Made by a program: the position numbers and the translations under genes. 63,400 nucleotides of DNA from Persephonella sp. (lineage in GTDB: Bacteria > Aquificota > Aquificia > Aquificales > Hydrogenothermaceae), in NCBI GenBank assembly GCA_026987075.1, contig JALSNI010000004.1:1-63400 (forward strand), given 5' to 3'. This document shows positions 17,800 through 26,364 of this stretch, piece after piece; within the stretch, counting starts at the first letter, position 1, and every line of letters begins with the position of its first letter. The notes below the pieces were generated by a model that saw only the letters and a list, made by a program, of their open reading frames with translations, was not told where the DNA came from and searched no databases.

Positions 17800-18670
17800 C
17801 TATTAACCTCTCTGCAAGTGCCATAGCTCCAAATGCCCCGCTAAACTCTCCAAGCTCTGCTTTTTTTATCTGGCAGTCTCTAAATGGGAGTGAAAATGCT
17901 TTATTTTTCAGAGAAGAAACCGCAAGGCTGATAACAGCAGGATAATGTTGAGGTATTCCTCCTCCAATAACTACAACGTCAGGGTTAAATGTGTGAATTA
18001 CGTTCATTAAACCTGTTGATAGATATTTGGAAAACTCTTCAATGGCTTTCATTGCTTCTGTGTTTCCTTCATTAGCAAGGGTTATTATTTCTGTAGAAGA
18101 AAGCTTTTTGTCTGTAAGCATAAAATACATCCTTTCAAGACCGTAAGAGGATACATAAGACTCAAGGCATCCTTTTCTTCCACAGTGACAGTGCCATCCT
18201 TCTATGTCTATTGTTGTGTGTCCTATCTCCATTGCACTGCCAGAAACACCACTGATAAGGTTTCCATTTATTACAAGACCACCTCCCAGACCTGTTCCTA
18301 ATGTAAAACAGACTAAAATTTTGCTGTTCTTTCCTGCTCCATAACAGTATTCTCCAAAAGCTGCCGCTGAAGCATCATTTTCTATTATCACAGGAATGTT
18401 AAACCTCTCTTCTAAAAGCCTTTTTAATGGCAATCCCTCAAGAAATTTTATGTTGGGGGAATGGGTTAACTTTCCTGTCTTTTTATCGTATAATCCTGCA
18501 ACTCCAATACCTAAGACATCAGGCTGAAAATTTTTCATAATTTTTTCAAGCTCAGAAATAACTTTATTAATGTCATTTCCTGTAGATATCTTCCCTGTCT
18601 TTATCTCATTCTTTTCTTTTCCGCAAAATTTTATAAAAGTGCCTCCAATATCTATCCCTAAAACACTCAT
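17786..18670 (-). CDS. ROK-family sugar kinase (glucokinase type)
   Basis: A 294-residue ATP-dependent sugar kinase. It has the N-terminal phosphate motif (GIDIGGTFIKF), the central glycine-rich stretch (CFTLGTGLGGGLVINGNL) and the ROK zinc site GHTTIDIEGWHCHCGRKGC with one histidine and three to four cysteines. IIENDASAAAFGE contains the catalytic Asp. Glucose is the likeliest substrate, but ROK kinases also phosphorylate N-acetylmannosamine, fructose and others, so I do not give a symbol. It overlaps the PfpI gene by four bases. Confidence 0.9.
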   Translation of the reverse strand: MSVLGIDIGGTFIKFCGKEKNEIKTGKISTGNDINKVISELEKIMKNFQPDVLGIGVAGLYDKKTGKLTHSPNIKFLEGLPLKRLLEERFNIPVIIENDASAAAFGEYCYGAGKNSKILVCFTLGTGLGGGLVINGNLISGVSGSAMEIGHTTIDIEGWHCHCGRKGCLESYVSSYGLERMYFMLTDKKLSSTEIITLANEGNTEAMKAIEEFSKYLSTGLMNVIHTFNPDVVVIGGGIPQHYPAVISLAVSSLKNKAFSLPFRDCQIKKAELGEFSGAFGAMALAERLIDESS

Positions 18671-19185
18671 ACTTTTTCCCTTAACATTGAGGTTAGTATC
18701 TTCATCATCTCTGGCATAGCTTTCGGGTCTGTTGCTGTTATAATGTTTTCATCAATCTCAACAGGTTTACCTGTGTATATAGCTCCTGCATTTTGAATGT
18801 CGTCCTTTATAGAAAAAAATCCTGTTATTCTTTTGCCTTTTACAATACCTGCTGATATCAAAGCCCACGGACCATGGCATATAGCTGCAACAATTTTTCC
18901 CTTTAGATACATCTGTCTTATAAACTCAATAGTTTCTTTGTCTCTTCTAAATCTATCTGGAGCATATCCTCCCGGAATAAATACACATATGTACTGGTCT
19001 GCCGTCTCTGGGTCTACACGGTGAGAAGAGTGGAAAAGTAAACCTTTTTTTCCTTTAAACTCTCCAATACGAGGAGCAAGGACATCAACAATATATCCTT
19101 CCTCTTTAAATCTGTAAAAAGGATAGATAAACTCTACATCTTCAACAAACTCTTCTAACAGCACTGCTACTTTTTTACCGTCCAT
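18667..19185 (-). CDS. DJ-1/PfpI family protein
   Basis: A 172-residue class I glutamine amidotransferase-like protein of the DJ-1/PfpI family. The nucleophile elbow is AAICHGPWALISAG, with Cys flanked by Ile and His as in PfpI/YhbO proteins, and an upstream FIPGGYAPD loop. Family members have been described as proteases, deglycases or stress proteins; the precise activity is debated. TAAGGAGGAATT is an excellent ribosome binding site for ATG 19185. It follows mutS2 by about a dozen bases. Confidence 0.9.
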   Translation of the reverse strand: MDGKKVAVLLEEFVEDVEFIYPFYRFKEEGYIVDVLAPRIGEFKGKKGLLFHSSHRVDPETADQYICVFIPGGYAPDRFRRDKETIEFIRQMYLKGKIVAAICHGPWALISAGIVKGKRITGFFSIKDDIQNAGAIYTGKPVEIDENIITATDPKAMPEMMKILTSMLREKV

Positions 19186-19197
19186 GATAATTCCTCC

Positions 19198-21504
19198 TTA
19201 TTTTATGTGAACAACAGTTACTCCCATACCTCCTTCTTGATACGGAGCATCTGTATACTCTAATTTATATGGAAGAGTATCTAAAAACTCTCTAATCGCT
19301 TTTCTAAGCACTCCAGAACCAAACCCGTGAATAATCCTCACTGTAGAGAAGCCTTCTAAAATAGCTCTATCTATAAACTGCTCTACTTCTCTGATTGCTT
19401 CTTCTTTTGTTTTTCCTATTATTTTTAGCTCTGGTTTAAAAGAGTATTCTTTCTTTCTCTTAAAACTAAAACCAAATTTTTTTTCTGTAGGTTTATTTTC
19501 TTCTTTTTCTATTTCTGATAATTTTACCCATACTTTTATTCCTCCGAAATTTATGTGAGCTTTATTTTCTCTTATAGATATCACCTCTCCTACTGTGTTC
19601 TTACCTTTTAGCTTTACCATATCTCCTATGTTTATTTCTTCAGCTTTTTCTTCTTCTAAGCTAACAGAGAGTTTTCCTTTTTTTTCTCTCAAGAACTCTT
19701 CAAGAGCTTTTCCTGAACGGGAGGTTCTTACTTGTTGGAGAACTTTGTAACCTTCTTGTCTAATATTTTCAAGATACTGGTGGGCTTCTTTTTGAACTAA
19801 TTCCCATCCTTTTTTCTTCTGTTCTTTTAGTTCTGATATAAGTTTCTGATACTGGAGTTTTTCTTTTTCTAATCTTTCTCTTTCTACTTTCAGTTTGTTC
19901 AGCTCTTTCTCATACTCTGTTTTATATTTCTCAAGATTTTTTATAGCTTCTTCTAACTTAACAAACTGCTGGTCAACAAATTTTCTGGATAGGTCTATTA
20001 TGTAAGGGTCAAATCCTAATCTTTCAGCTATATAAAATGCCATACTTTCTCCAACAGAGTTGTAATGAAGGGTATACGTAGGTAAAAGACTGTCCTTATT
20101 AAAACCAACAGAACAGACGCTAAAATAATCATCTGTAAGGGCATACAGCTTTATCTGTTTAAAGTGTGTTGTTACCATAACAAAAGAGCCTTTTTCTTTT
20201 ATTTTTTGGAGTATGCCTATTCCCAGTGCAGACCCTTCATCTGGGTCTGTTCCAGGAATTAACTCATCCAACAAAACAAAACTGTTTTTCGTTATACCTT
20301 TAAGAATTCTATTTATGTTTTTTATGTGAGCTGTAAATGTAGAGAGATTTTGCTCTATTGACTGCATGTCCCCTATATCTGCAAAGATACCATCAAAAAG
20401 TGTTATTTTACTTTCTTCAGCTACAGGGACTGGAATTCCCGATTGAACAAGAGCAGAAATTATTCCTGCAGTTTTAAGTGCAACAGTTTTTCCTCCTGCG
20501 TTGGGACCTGTAATCACTAATCCCCTTTTTTTATTTTCCAACCTGATGTCAATAGGATTAAACTTCTTATCCATAAAGAGGAACAGGGGATGTTTTGCCT
20601 CTAAAAGCTCTATATCTTCAGATATTTCTGGAAATCTACAGTTAAATCTAACTGCATATTTTCCAACAGTGTATAGGTAATCTATATGGATAATCTCATT
20701 AAAAGTTTTTTTAATTAAGCTCTTTTTTGACCGTAGAATGTCTGAAAGGAATTTCAACACTTTTCTAATTTCTATCTGTTCCCTTAGTTTCAGGTCTGAC
20801 AGTTTATTATTCAGCTCAACTACAGTTACAGGCTCTACGTATACTGTCTGTCCAGAAGAAGACCTATCTTGAATTATTCCTTTTATCTTTCCTGCAAAGT
20901 TATGTTTTAGAGGAATAACATATCTATCTCTTCTTACTGTTATCAGTTTTTCCTGAATAACTTCACTGTATTTTGGACTGTAAATTATCTTTTCTAACTG
21001 GGAAATAATAGTTTTTTCTACTTCTTTTATGCTTTTTCTTACATCAGCAAGGTCTCTACTTGCTGAATCTTTTATCATACCTGAACTGTCAATGCTTTCA
21101 TCTATAATTCTTTCTGTTTCTCTGGATGAGTAAAGGTTTTTGTAGATAGAAAACAGATATTTTTTTTCTTTTATATGGGGTTGTAGAAAACTCTTTATAT
21201 CCCGCGATATTCTAAGGATGTTTTTTATATCTTTTATCTCTTTGGTCGACAAAATACTGTCCTCAATGTAGAGCATACTCAAAGCTTGTGTTATGTCTGG
21301 ATATTCAGAAAGAGGTAAATAACCCTCTTCTCTTAATAAGCTTAAAAACTGTTGAACTTCTTCTATTCTTTCTTTTACTTTTTCTCTGTTTGCTGTCGGT
21401 TTTATAAAAAGTATTACATCTTTTGTTCTTGTGTTTGGCGTAAGCTCAGACAATCTTTCTAAGAATTTATCAAACTCAATAGCTTTTAAATCAAACCTAT
21501 CCAA
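19198..21504 (-). CDS. mutS2: Endonuclease MutS2 with Smr domain
   Basis: A DNA-binding ATPase of the MutS2 family, linked to suppression of recombination or to ribosome-collision rescue depending on species. Visible parts: a MutS-type core, the Walker A motif VITGPNAGGKTVALKT, the VLLDELIPGTDPDEGSALG Walker B region, a long coiled coil, and a C-terminal Smr nuclease domain with IIHGFGSGVLRKAIREFL. I place the start at TTG 21504 (768 residues) because AGGAGG lies ten bases upstream at 21515-21520 and MutS2 N-termini begin near LDRFDL; a longer frame from 21558 would overlap the regulator gene stop. Confidence 0.92.
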   Translation of the reverse strand: MDRFDLKAIEFDKFLERLSELTPNTRTKDVILFIKPTANREKVKERIEEVQQFLSLLREEGYLPLSEYPDITQALSMLYIEDSILSTKEIKDIKNILRISRDIKSFLQPHIKEKKYLFSIYKNLYSSRETERIIDESIDSSGMIKDSASRDLADVRKSIKEVEKTIISQLEKIIYSPKYSEVIQEKLITVRRDRYVIPLKHNFAGKIKGIIQDRSSSGQTVYVEPVTVVELNNKLSDLKLREQIEIRKVLKFLSDILRSKKSLIKKTFNEIIHIDYLYTVGKYAVRFNCRFPEISEDIELLEAKHPLFLFMDKKFNPIDIRLENKKRGLVITGPNAGGKTVALKTAGIISALVQSGIPVPVAEESKITLFDGIFADIGDMQSIEQNLSTFTAHIKNINRILKGITKNSFVLLDELIPGTDPDEGSALGIGILQKIKEKGSFVMVTTHFKQIKLYALTDDYFSVCSVGFNKDSLLPTYTLHYNSVGESMAFYIAERLGFDPYIIDLSRKFVDQQFVKLEEAIKNLEKYKTEYEKELNKLKVERERLEKEKLQYQKLISELKEQKKKGWELVQKEAHQYLENIRQEGYKVLQQVRTSRSGKALEEFLREKKGKLSVSLEEEKAEEINIGDMVKLKGKNTVGEVISIRENKAHINFGGIKVWVKLSEIEKEENKPTEKKFGFSFKRKKEYSFKPELKIIGKTKEEAIREVEQFIDRAILEGFSTVRIIHGFGSGVLRKAIREFLDTLPYKLEYTDAPYQEGGMGVTVVHIK

Positions 21505-21554
21505 TATTTTAATACCTCCTTTTTGCCTGAAAATTATCCATCTATAAGCAGATG

Positions 21555-22943
21555 TCAATACTTTCTGTATTTTGACGGGTCTACACGGTATTTTTTGAGT
21601 AGTTTCTGAAGAGACTGTCTCTCTATTTTTGCAATTTTTGCTGCCTGGGAAATATTACCTCCTGTTATGGAAAGAAGAACACTTAAGTAAGTTTTCATAA
21701 ATTTTTCTGTATAACTTTTTTTAGCTTTACTGTATTCCAAAGGAAACTCTTCTACAGAAATTTTGACCTCTGGGTCAAGATGTGTTTCTTCTATAAACTG
21801 TCCGTCATCAGCTAAAATTATTGCCTTTGAGATGATGCTTTCAAGCTGGCGCACGTTTCCAGGCCAATCATATCTCACTAATACTTCAAGAGCTTCAGGA
21901 GTTATACCAACAATGTTTTTACCGTATTTCTCGTTATACTTTTTTATAAAGTGATTTACCAGAAGAGGGATGTCATCTTTCCTATCCCTGAGTGGAGGTA
22001 TCTCTATTTTAAATCCTCCTATTCTGTAATAAAGGTCTTTTCTGAACTTGCCTTCTTCAACCATTTTTTTCAGGTTTCTGTTTGTTGCTGTAATAACCCT
22101 AACATCTAACTTTATAGGCTTGTCATCTCCTATTCTCCTGATTTCTTTTTCTTCTAAAAACCTGAGAAATTTTGCCTGAAGGTCGTAGGGAATTTCTCCA
22201 ATCTCGTCTAAAAATACTGTCCCACCATCTGCTTTTTCCAGAATTCCTGCCTTGTCTTCTGTTGCTCCTGTAAAAGAACCTTTTTTATAACCAAAAAATT
22301 CTGCTTCCATAAGTTCTCCTGAAATGTTTGCACAATTTAATGCTATAAATGGTTTATTTTTTCTGGGGCTTAACTGGTGTATAGCTCTTGCAACAAGCTC
22401 TTTTCCAACTCCACTTTCTCCGTATATAAGAACTGTGTTATCAAAGGGAGATACCTTCTTAATAAAATCAATAACATTTTTCATTAGTTGGTTTTTTGTG
22501 ATGATAAACTCTATTTCTGACTTGCTTATTTCAAGTTCTATTCTTAGTCTTTGATTTTCTCTTAGTATCTTAGCTTTTTCAACGGCTTCTTCTATAAGTT
22601 TCCACACAGCAGGGTCATTAAAGTCCACTGGTTTTGTTATGTAGTGAAATGCCCCTTCTTTCATACATTGGACAGCGTTGTCTATAGTTCCATAAGCTGT
22701 CATAACTATGAATGTCGTTATTCTATTAAACTTTCTAAGATTTATAAGGAATTCTTCCCCTGTCATTTTAGGCATCCTCATATCTGAAAGAACAAGGTCA
22801 AAATCTTCATTTTTTAACATTTCTAATGCTTCTACAGGATCGCTAATCGTTTCAACTTTATAGCCTTCGTCTTCTAATATCACCTTGAACGAATGAAGTA
22901 TGTCTTCTTCATCATCAACGATTAGAATCTTCCCTTTTTCCAA
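21555..22943 (-). CDS. Sigma-54-dependent response regulator (NtrC family)
   Basis: A 462-residue transcription activator. The receiver domain (about 1-120) has the acidic pair DDE and the phospho-acceptor Asp in LVLSDMRMPKMTG. The AAA+ domain (about 145-375) has Walker A GESGVGKE, the sigma-54 contact loop GSFTGA and Walker B GGTVFLDEIG. A Fis-type helix-turn-helix ends the protein (NISQAAKIAKIERQSLQKLLKKY). TTG 22943 is used, with GGAGG ten bases upstream. It is the partner of the histidine kinase gene two bases before it. Its operon begins with FliM/FliN-like genes, so flagellar control (as by FlgR) is an attractive inference. Confidence 0.95.
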   Translation of the reverse strand: MEKGKILIVDDEEDILHSFKVILEDEGYKVETISDPVEALEMLKNEDFDLVLSDMRMPKMTGEEFLINLRKFNRITTFIVMTAYGTIDNAVQCMKEGAFHYITKPVDFNDPAVWKLIEEAVEKAKILRENQRLRIELEISKSEIEFIITKNQLMKNVIDFIKKVSPFDNTVLIYGESGVGKELVARAIHQLSPRKNKPFIALNCANISGELMEAEFFGYKKGSFTGATEDKAGILEKADGGTVFLDEIGEIPYDLQAKFLRFLEEKEIRRIGDDKPIKLDVRVITATNRNLKKMVEEGKFRKDLYYRIGGFKIEIPPLRDRKDDIPLLVNHFIKKYNEKYGKNIVGITPEALEVLVRYDWPGNVRQLESIISKAIILADDGQFIEETHLDPEVKISVEEFPLEYSKAKKSYTEKFMKTYLSVLLSITGGNISQAAKIAKIERQSLQKLLKKYRVDPSKYRKY

Positions 22944-22945
22944 AA

Positions 22946-24973
22946 TTAGTCCTCCATTAGTGGAAGTTTTATTATAAACTCTGCCCCTTCTCCTTCCTGA
23001 CTTCTTACTTCAATTTTACCTTGATGGTCTTTTATTATTCTGCTGACAACAGAAAGACCCAAACCTGTTCCTTTTTCTTTCGTTGTAAAAAATGGGTCAA
23101 AAATATCTCCAATTACGTCTTCAGGTATACCCGGACCATAATCCTTTATTGATATTACAGCATAATTTTCATTTTTTGTTAGTCTTATATCAATCCTTCC
23201 TTTACTGTTCATCGCTTCAACGGCGTTTATTATAAGATTGATAAAGACCTGTTGCAGTGCGTTTTTATCTCCATATGTAAATATATCTGAAGGTAATTTT
23301 TTATAGATTTTTATGTTTCTTTTCTTTGAATCAGGAACAGAAAACTCTATAGAAGACAGTATTACTTCTCTAAGGTTTACTCTTTCTGACCTGTAATAAG
23401 ATGGTTTTGCGTAATTCAGCAGTCTATTTATAATGTCAGCAGCTCGTGAGCTGTTTTTTTCTATTTTTTCAGCAAGTTCAATAATTTTATTATCTTTGAG
23501 CCTTTCTCCTTTTCTTTTGATTGCGAATGCAGAGGCTGATATAGCTGCAAGGGGATTTTTTATATCGTGGGAAAGACCTGCAGCCATTTTACCTATAACT
23601 GCATGTTTTTCTGTTTCAAGCAGTTGGGCTTCTAACTTTTCTTTTTCTGTTATGTCTTCAATAACAAGAACTATTTTGTCTGTATCTGAGCTGCTTGATG
23701 ACATTAAGGGAAGAGCTTTTATCCTGTATATTGAACCTTTCCTGTGTATAGAAGATAATACAGTATCAACAGGTTTTTTCTCATTTATGACACTCTGGAG
23801 TTCCTTTTTTAAAGGCTCTATTTCAGGAATTATCTCAAAAATATTTTTGCTATGCTGAGAACCTGTAAGCTCTCTTAACGCTCTATTTGCTCTTTCAATC
23901 TGAAAATCTTTATTAATAATTGCTATTCCAATGTCAACAGATTCAAAAGTTTTTTCAAGAAGTTGTTGTAGCTTGTCTATCTCTTTGAAATATATAGTTT
24001 TTGTTATAGATATAGCAACAGAGTTAGCATATGTAGAAAGATATTCTATTTCTTTAGATGTTGTTCCTTCTTTTTTATATACCCCTAACACTCCTATCTT
24101 TTCTTTATCACTAATAAGGGGAAGGAATATAGATTTTTCGTCCTCAGATATCGTGATTTTATTAATTTTTTCAAACTTTTCCACTAAATAACTTTTCAGG
24201 TTTGGAAAAAAACCACTTTTTTTAAAGATAGGACTACTCCCAACATCTATATACAAAACAACACCTGAATAACCGAGATTGTGTAATCCCTCTACAACTC
24301 TTTCAGCAATATCTTCTATGTCAAGAGGGAACAAAGTGTAGTTACTTAGTTTGAAAATCTCTTTTAATTTTTTATATGTTATTTTCAGCTCATCATCAAT
24401 CTCTGCATATCTTTTCTGAAATTCACTGTTAATTGCTCTACTAACGAAATCTCTATATCTCTTCTTATCTTTTTCTATTTCTAATTGATGTTCTTTCACA
24501 GTTTCAGCTACGAAAAAGATTACAAACAGAATGTTCGTATATAAAAACAACTCAACACTAAATAGATAAGAAAACAAGTTTAGAAATACTATGCCTGTCC
24601 ACACAAAAATTTCTGTATTTGAACGATACTGCCTTATCAGAAGCAACATAAGTGCAATAGGAATAACAGTTTCCGAGTATGGTATGTTATAAACAGTTAA
24701 CAGTAAAAAAATGCCAGCTAAAATGAAAAACAGAATGCTGACGGTTATTTTCAGTCTGGGATTAAGTTCTTTTGATGCGTGGAGGAAAATAGATGTGAGA
24801 TAGATGGGTATTACTACATTCAGTAAAGGATTACTTCCTAAAAAATACTTTCCAGACAGATATACCCCAAGGGAGATAATAGCTCCTAAGATAAACAAAA
24901 TCTTTTTAAGATTCCTTTCTAACAGATATGCTCCTATAGCATATATAAGCCAAGAGTATACTAATGCATACAT
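22946..24973 (-). CDS. Membrane sensor histidine kinase with GAF and PAS domains
   Basis: A 675-residue kinase. The first 155 residues form about six or seven membrane helices. Then come a GAF-like domain (about 205-335), a PAS domain (about 350-440, GIAIINKDFQIERANRALREL), a HisKA domain with the phospho-accepting His in GLSHDIKNPLAA, and an HATPase domain with N, G1 (DYGPGIPEDV) and G2 (GTGLGLSVV) boxes. It pairs with the NtrC-type regulator immediately downstream. ATG 24973 lacks a Shine-Dalgarno and sits five bases past the upstream stop, so translation is probably coupled. The signal is unknown. Confidence 0.94.
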   Translation of the reverse strand: MYALVYSWLIYAIGAYLLERNLKKILFILGAIISLGVYLSGKYFLGSNPLLNVVIPIYLTSIFLHASKELNPRLKITVSILFFILAGIFLLLTVYNIPYSETVIPIALMLLLIRQYRSNTEIFVWTGIVFLNLFSYLFSVELFLYTNILFVIFFVAETVKEHQLEIEKDKKRYRDFVSRAINSEFQKRYAEIDDELKITYKKLKEIFKLSNYTLFPLDIEDIAERVVEGLHNLGYSGVVLYIDVGSSPIFKKSGFFPNLKSYLVEKFEKINKITISEDEKSIFLPLISDKEKIGVLGVYKKEGTTSKEIEYLSTYANSVAISITKTIYFKEIDKLQQLLEKTFESVDIGIAIINKDFQIERANRALRELTGSQHSKNIFEIIPEIEPLKKELQSVINEKKPVDTVLSSIHRKGSIYRIKALPLMSSSSSDTDKIVLVIEDITEKEKLEAQLLETEKHAVIGKMAAGLSHDIKNPLAAISASAFAIKRKGERLKDNKIIELAEKIEKNSSRAADIINRLLNYAKPSYYRSERVNLREVILSSIEFSVPDSKKRNIKIYKKLPSDIFTYGDKNALQQVFINLIINAVEAMNSKGRIDIRLTKNENYAVISIKDYGPGIPEDVIGDIFDPFFTTKEKGTGLGLSVVSRIIKDHQGKIEVRSQEGEGAEFIIKLPLMED

Positions 24974-24977
24974 TATG

Positions 24978-25550
24978 TTATATGAATAATTCTAATATTT
25001 TTAGTTTAAAGGAGTTTTTTTCTTTCTTCAGAATACCTCTGCCTATCACTTCTCCGTTTACTAACAGCTCAGCATCAAAGTGTGACTGTTGTGATATTAA
25101 AATTTCAGTTGTTTCTCCTATATTTTCTATCTCCGAAAGGGGAACAGTTTTACTAAAAATTCTGATTACTACTGGTAAGGATATATCTTTCTTTTCCTCT
25201 TTTTTAATACTTTCTTTTTTTTGGGAAGTAAAATGTTTTATAACAATGCCATAATCAAATCTTTGCTGGTCTGCTGTTATGTTGAGCACCGTATCTTCAG
25301 GATTTATGCTAATCTCCTCCACAACTTCTGTTTTAATGCTGGCTGGATTAAATAACTTTTCAAAAATTCTCTCAGCCCAATCTGCACCCTTAGAAAAAAC
25401 TGTCATAACAAAAAGGTCACTTCTTACAAACAAGCGAGCATCTTCTGAAAAGATAGAGTAATAATCCCCACTTACTGATTTCTTTTCTTTTACATCTGCT
25501 GGTTCTACACTGTCAAATATATCTGAAATTAATGGGATAATCTCTTTAAT
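24978..25550 (-). CDS. SpoA-domain (FliN-like) protein, probable ATT start
   Basis: The C-terminal 70 residues fit a SpoA (FliN/FliM C-terminal) domain: PVVIRIFSKTVPLSEIENI followed by the AELLVNGEVIGRGIL strand pair, as in flagellar switch protein FliN. The rest is unrecognised. The open frame extends well upstream of the first conventional start (TTG 25433, no ribosome site), back to a stop at 25566-25568. AGGAGG at 25557-25562 lies six bases before ATT 25550, the best start (190 residues). It follows the FliM-like gene directly and precedes the sensor kinase. A type III secretion YscQ-like protein is an alternative, but no secretion genes are present. Confidence 0.6.
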   Translation of the reverse strand: MKEIIPLISDIFDSVEPADVKEKKSVSGDYYSIFSEDARLFVRSDLFVMTVFSKGADWAERIFEKLFNPASIKTEVVEEISINPEDTVLNITADQQRFDYGIVIKHFTSQKKESIKKEEKKDISLPVVIRIFSKTVPLSEIENIGETTEILISQQSHFDAELLVNGEVIGRGILKKEKNSFKLKILELFI

Positions 25551-25560
25551 ATCTGGCCTC

Positions 25561-26304
25561 CTAACCTACTGTATTCTTAAACCTAAGGTTTAAATTAATT
25601 TCATTACCTGACTTTAATTGGCTGATAGGTATGTTAACTATTTCACTTTGAAGAGTATATCTAACATCAAGCATATCTATCAGTTTTTTTATCTTCTTCT
25701 TACCTGCTGTTGTTGGAGAAGATACTATTAGAGGGGATACCTCCTCGCTTTCTACCATAGCCTTATCCATCCATATAGAGATTTCTCCTTCTTCCTCTTC
25801 CACTGACAAAATATATTCTAACTTTATAAAGTCATTATCATAGAACTGTAAAACAGGTAAATTTATTTTTTTGTAACTATAGGGATAGTCTTTTTTTATT
25901 TCGGAAATAAGCTGTTCAGACAAGCCTTCTAAAAATTTTTGAACATTAAAGTTTTTGTCTAATATACTGTTAAATCCTGTTGAGAACTTTTTATTTATTC
26001 CTTCTTCAAAACCACTGTCTACTGTTATGTAGATACGAAACTTTTTTTCAACGTCGTATCCTGATATAAAAAGATTATCTAACTGGACTTCTTTTCCCTC
26101 GTAACAGCCAAATCTTTTTAACTTTATTTTCAATGGTAACGATGAAACTACCTGTCTTTTTATAATATTTTTATATTTGTATGCAAGGAAAATATATTCT
26201 TTTGTTGGGATAAGCGTATCTTTAGATATATCCTCTTGAAATGAACTACTATATACTTCTCTAAAGAGGGCGTCTAACTCCTCTTTAGATACTTTATATT
26301 TCAT
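25561..26304 (-). CDS. Divergent FliM-like protein
   Basis: A 247-residue protein whose N-terminus KVSKEELDALFREV resembles the EIDALL segment by which FliM binds CheY-P. Its C-terminus (LDVRYTLQSEIVNIPISQLKSGNEINL, about 212-240) looks like the first half of a SpoA domain, then stops. The middle is shorter than the CheC-like domain of FliM (full FliM is about 330 residues) and poorly conserved. With the FliN-like protein encoded next it could form an atypical switch complex. AAGGGGAGAAGT precedes ATG 26304. It heads the nine-gene minus run. Assignment rests on short motifs, so moderate certainty. Confidence 0.5.
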   Translation of the reverse strand: MKYKVSKEELDALFREVYSSSFQEDISKDTLIPTKEYIFLAYKYKNIIKRQVVSSLPLKIKLKRFGCYEGKEVQLDNLFISGYDVEKKFRIYITVDSGFEEGINKKFSTGFNSILDKNFNVQKFLEGLSEQLISEIKKDYPYSYKKINLPVLQFYDNDFIKLEYILSVEEEEGEISIWMDKAMVESEEVSPLIVSSPTTAGKKKIKKLIDMLDVRYTLQSEIVNIPISQLKSGNEINLNLRFKNTVG

Positions 26305-26364
26305 ACTTCTCCCCTTAGAATATTCCTTAATTATAATTATATAAAAATTTTCACAGGAAGGAAG

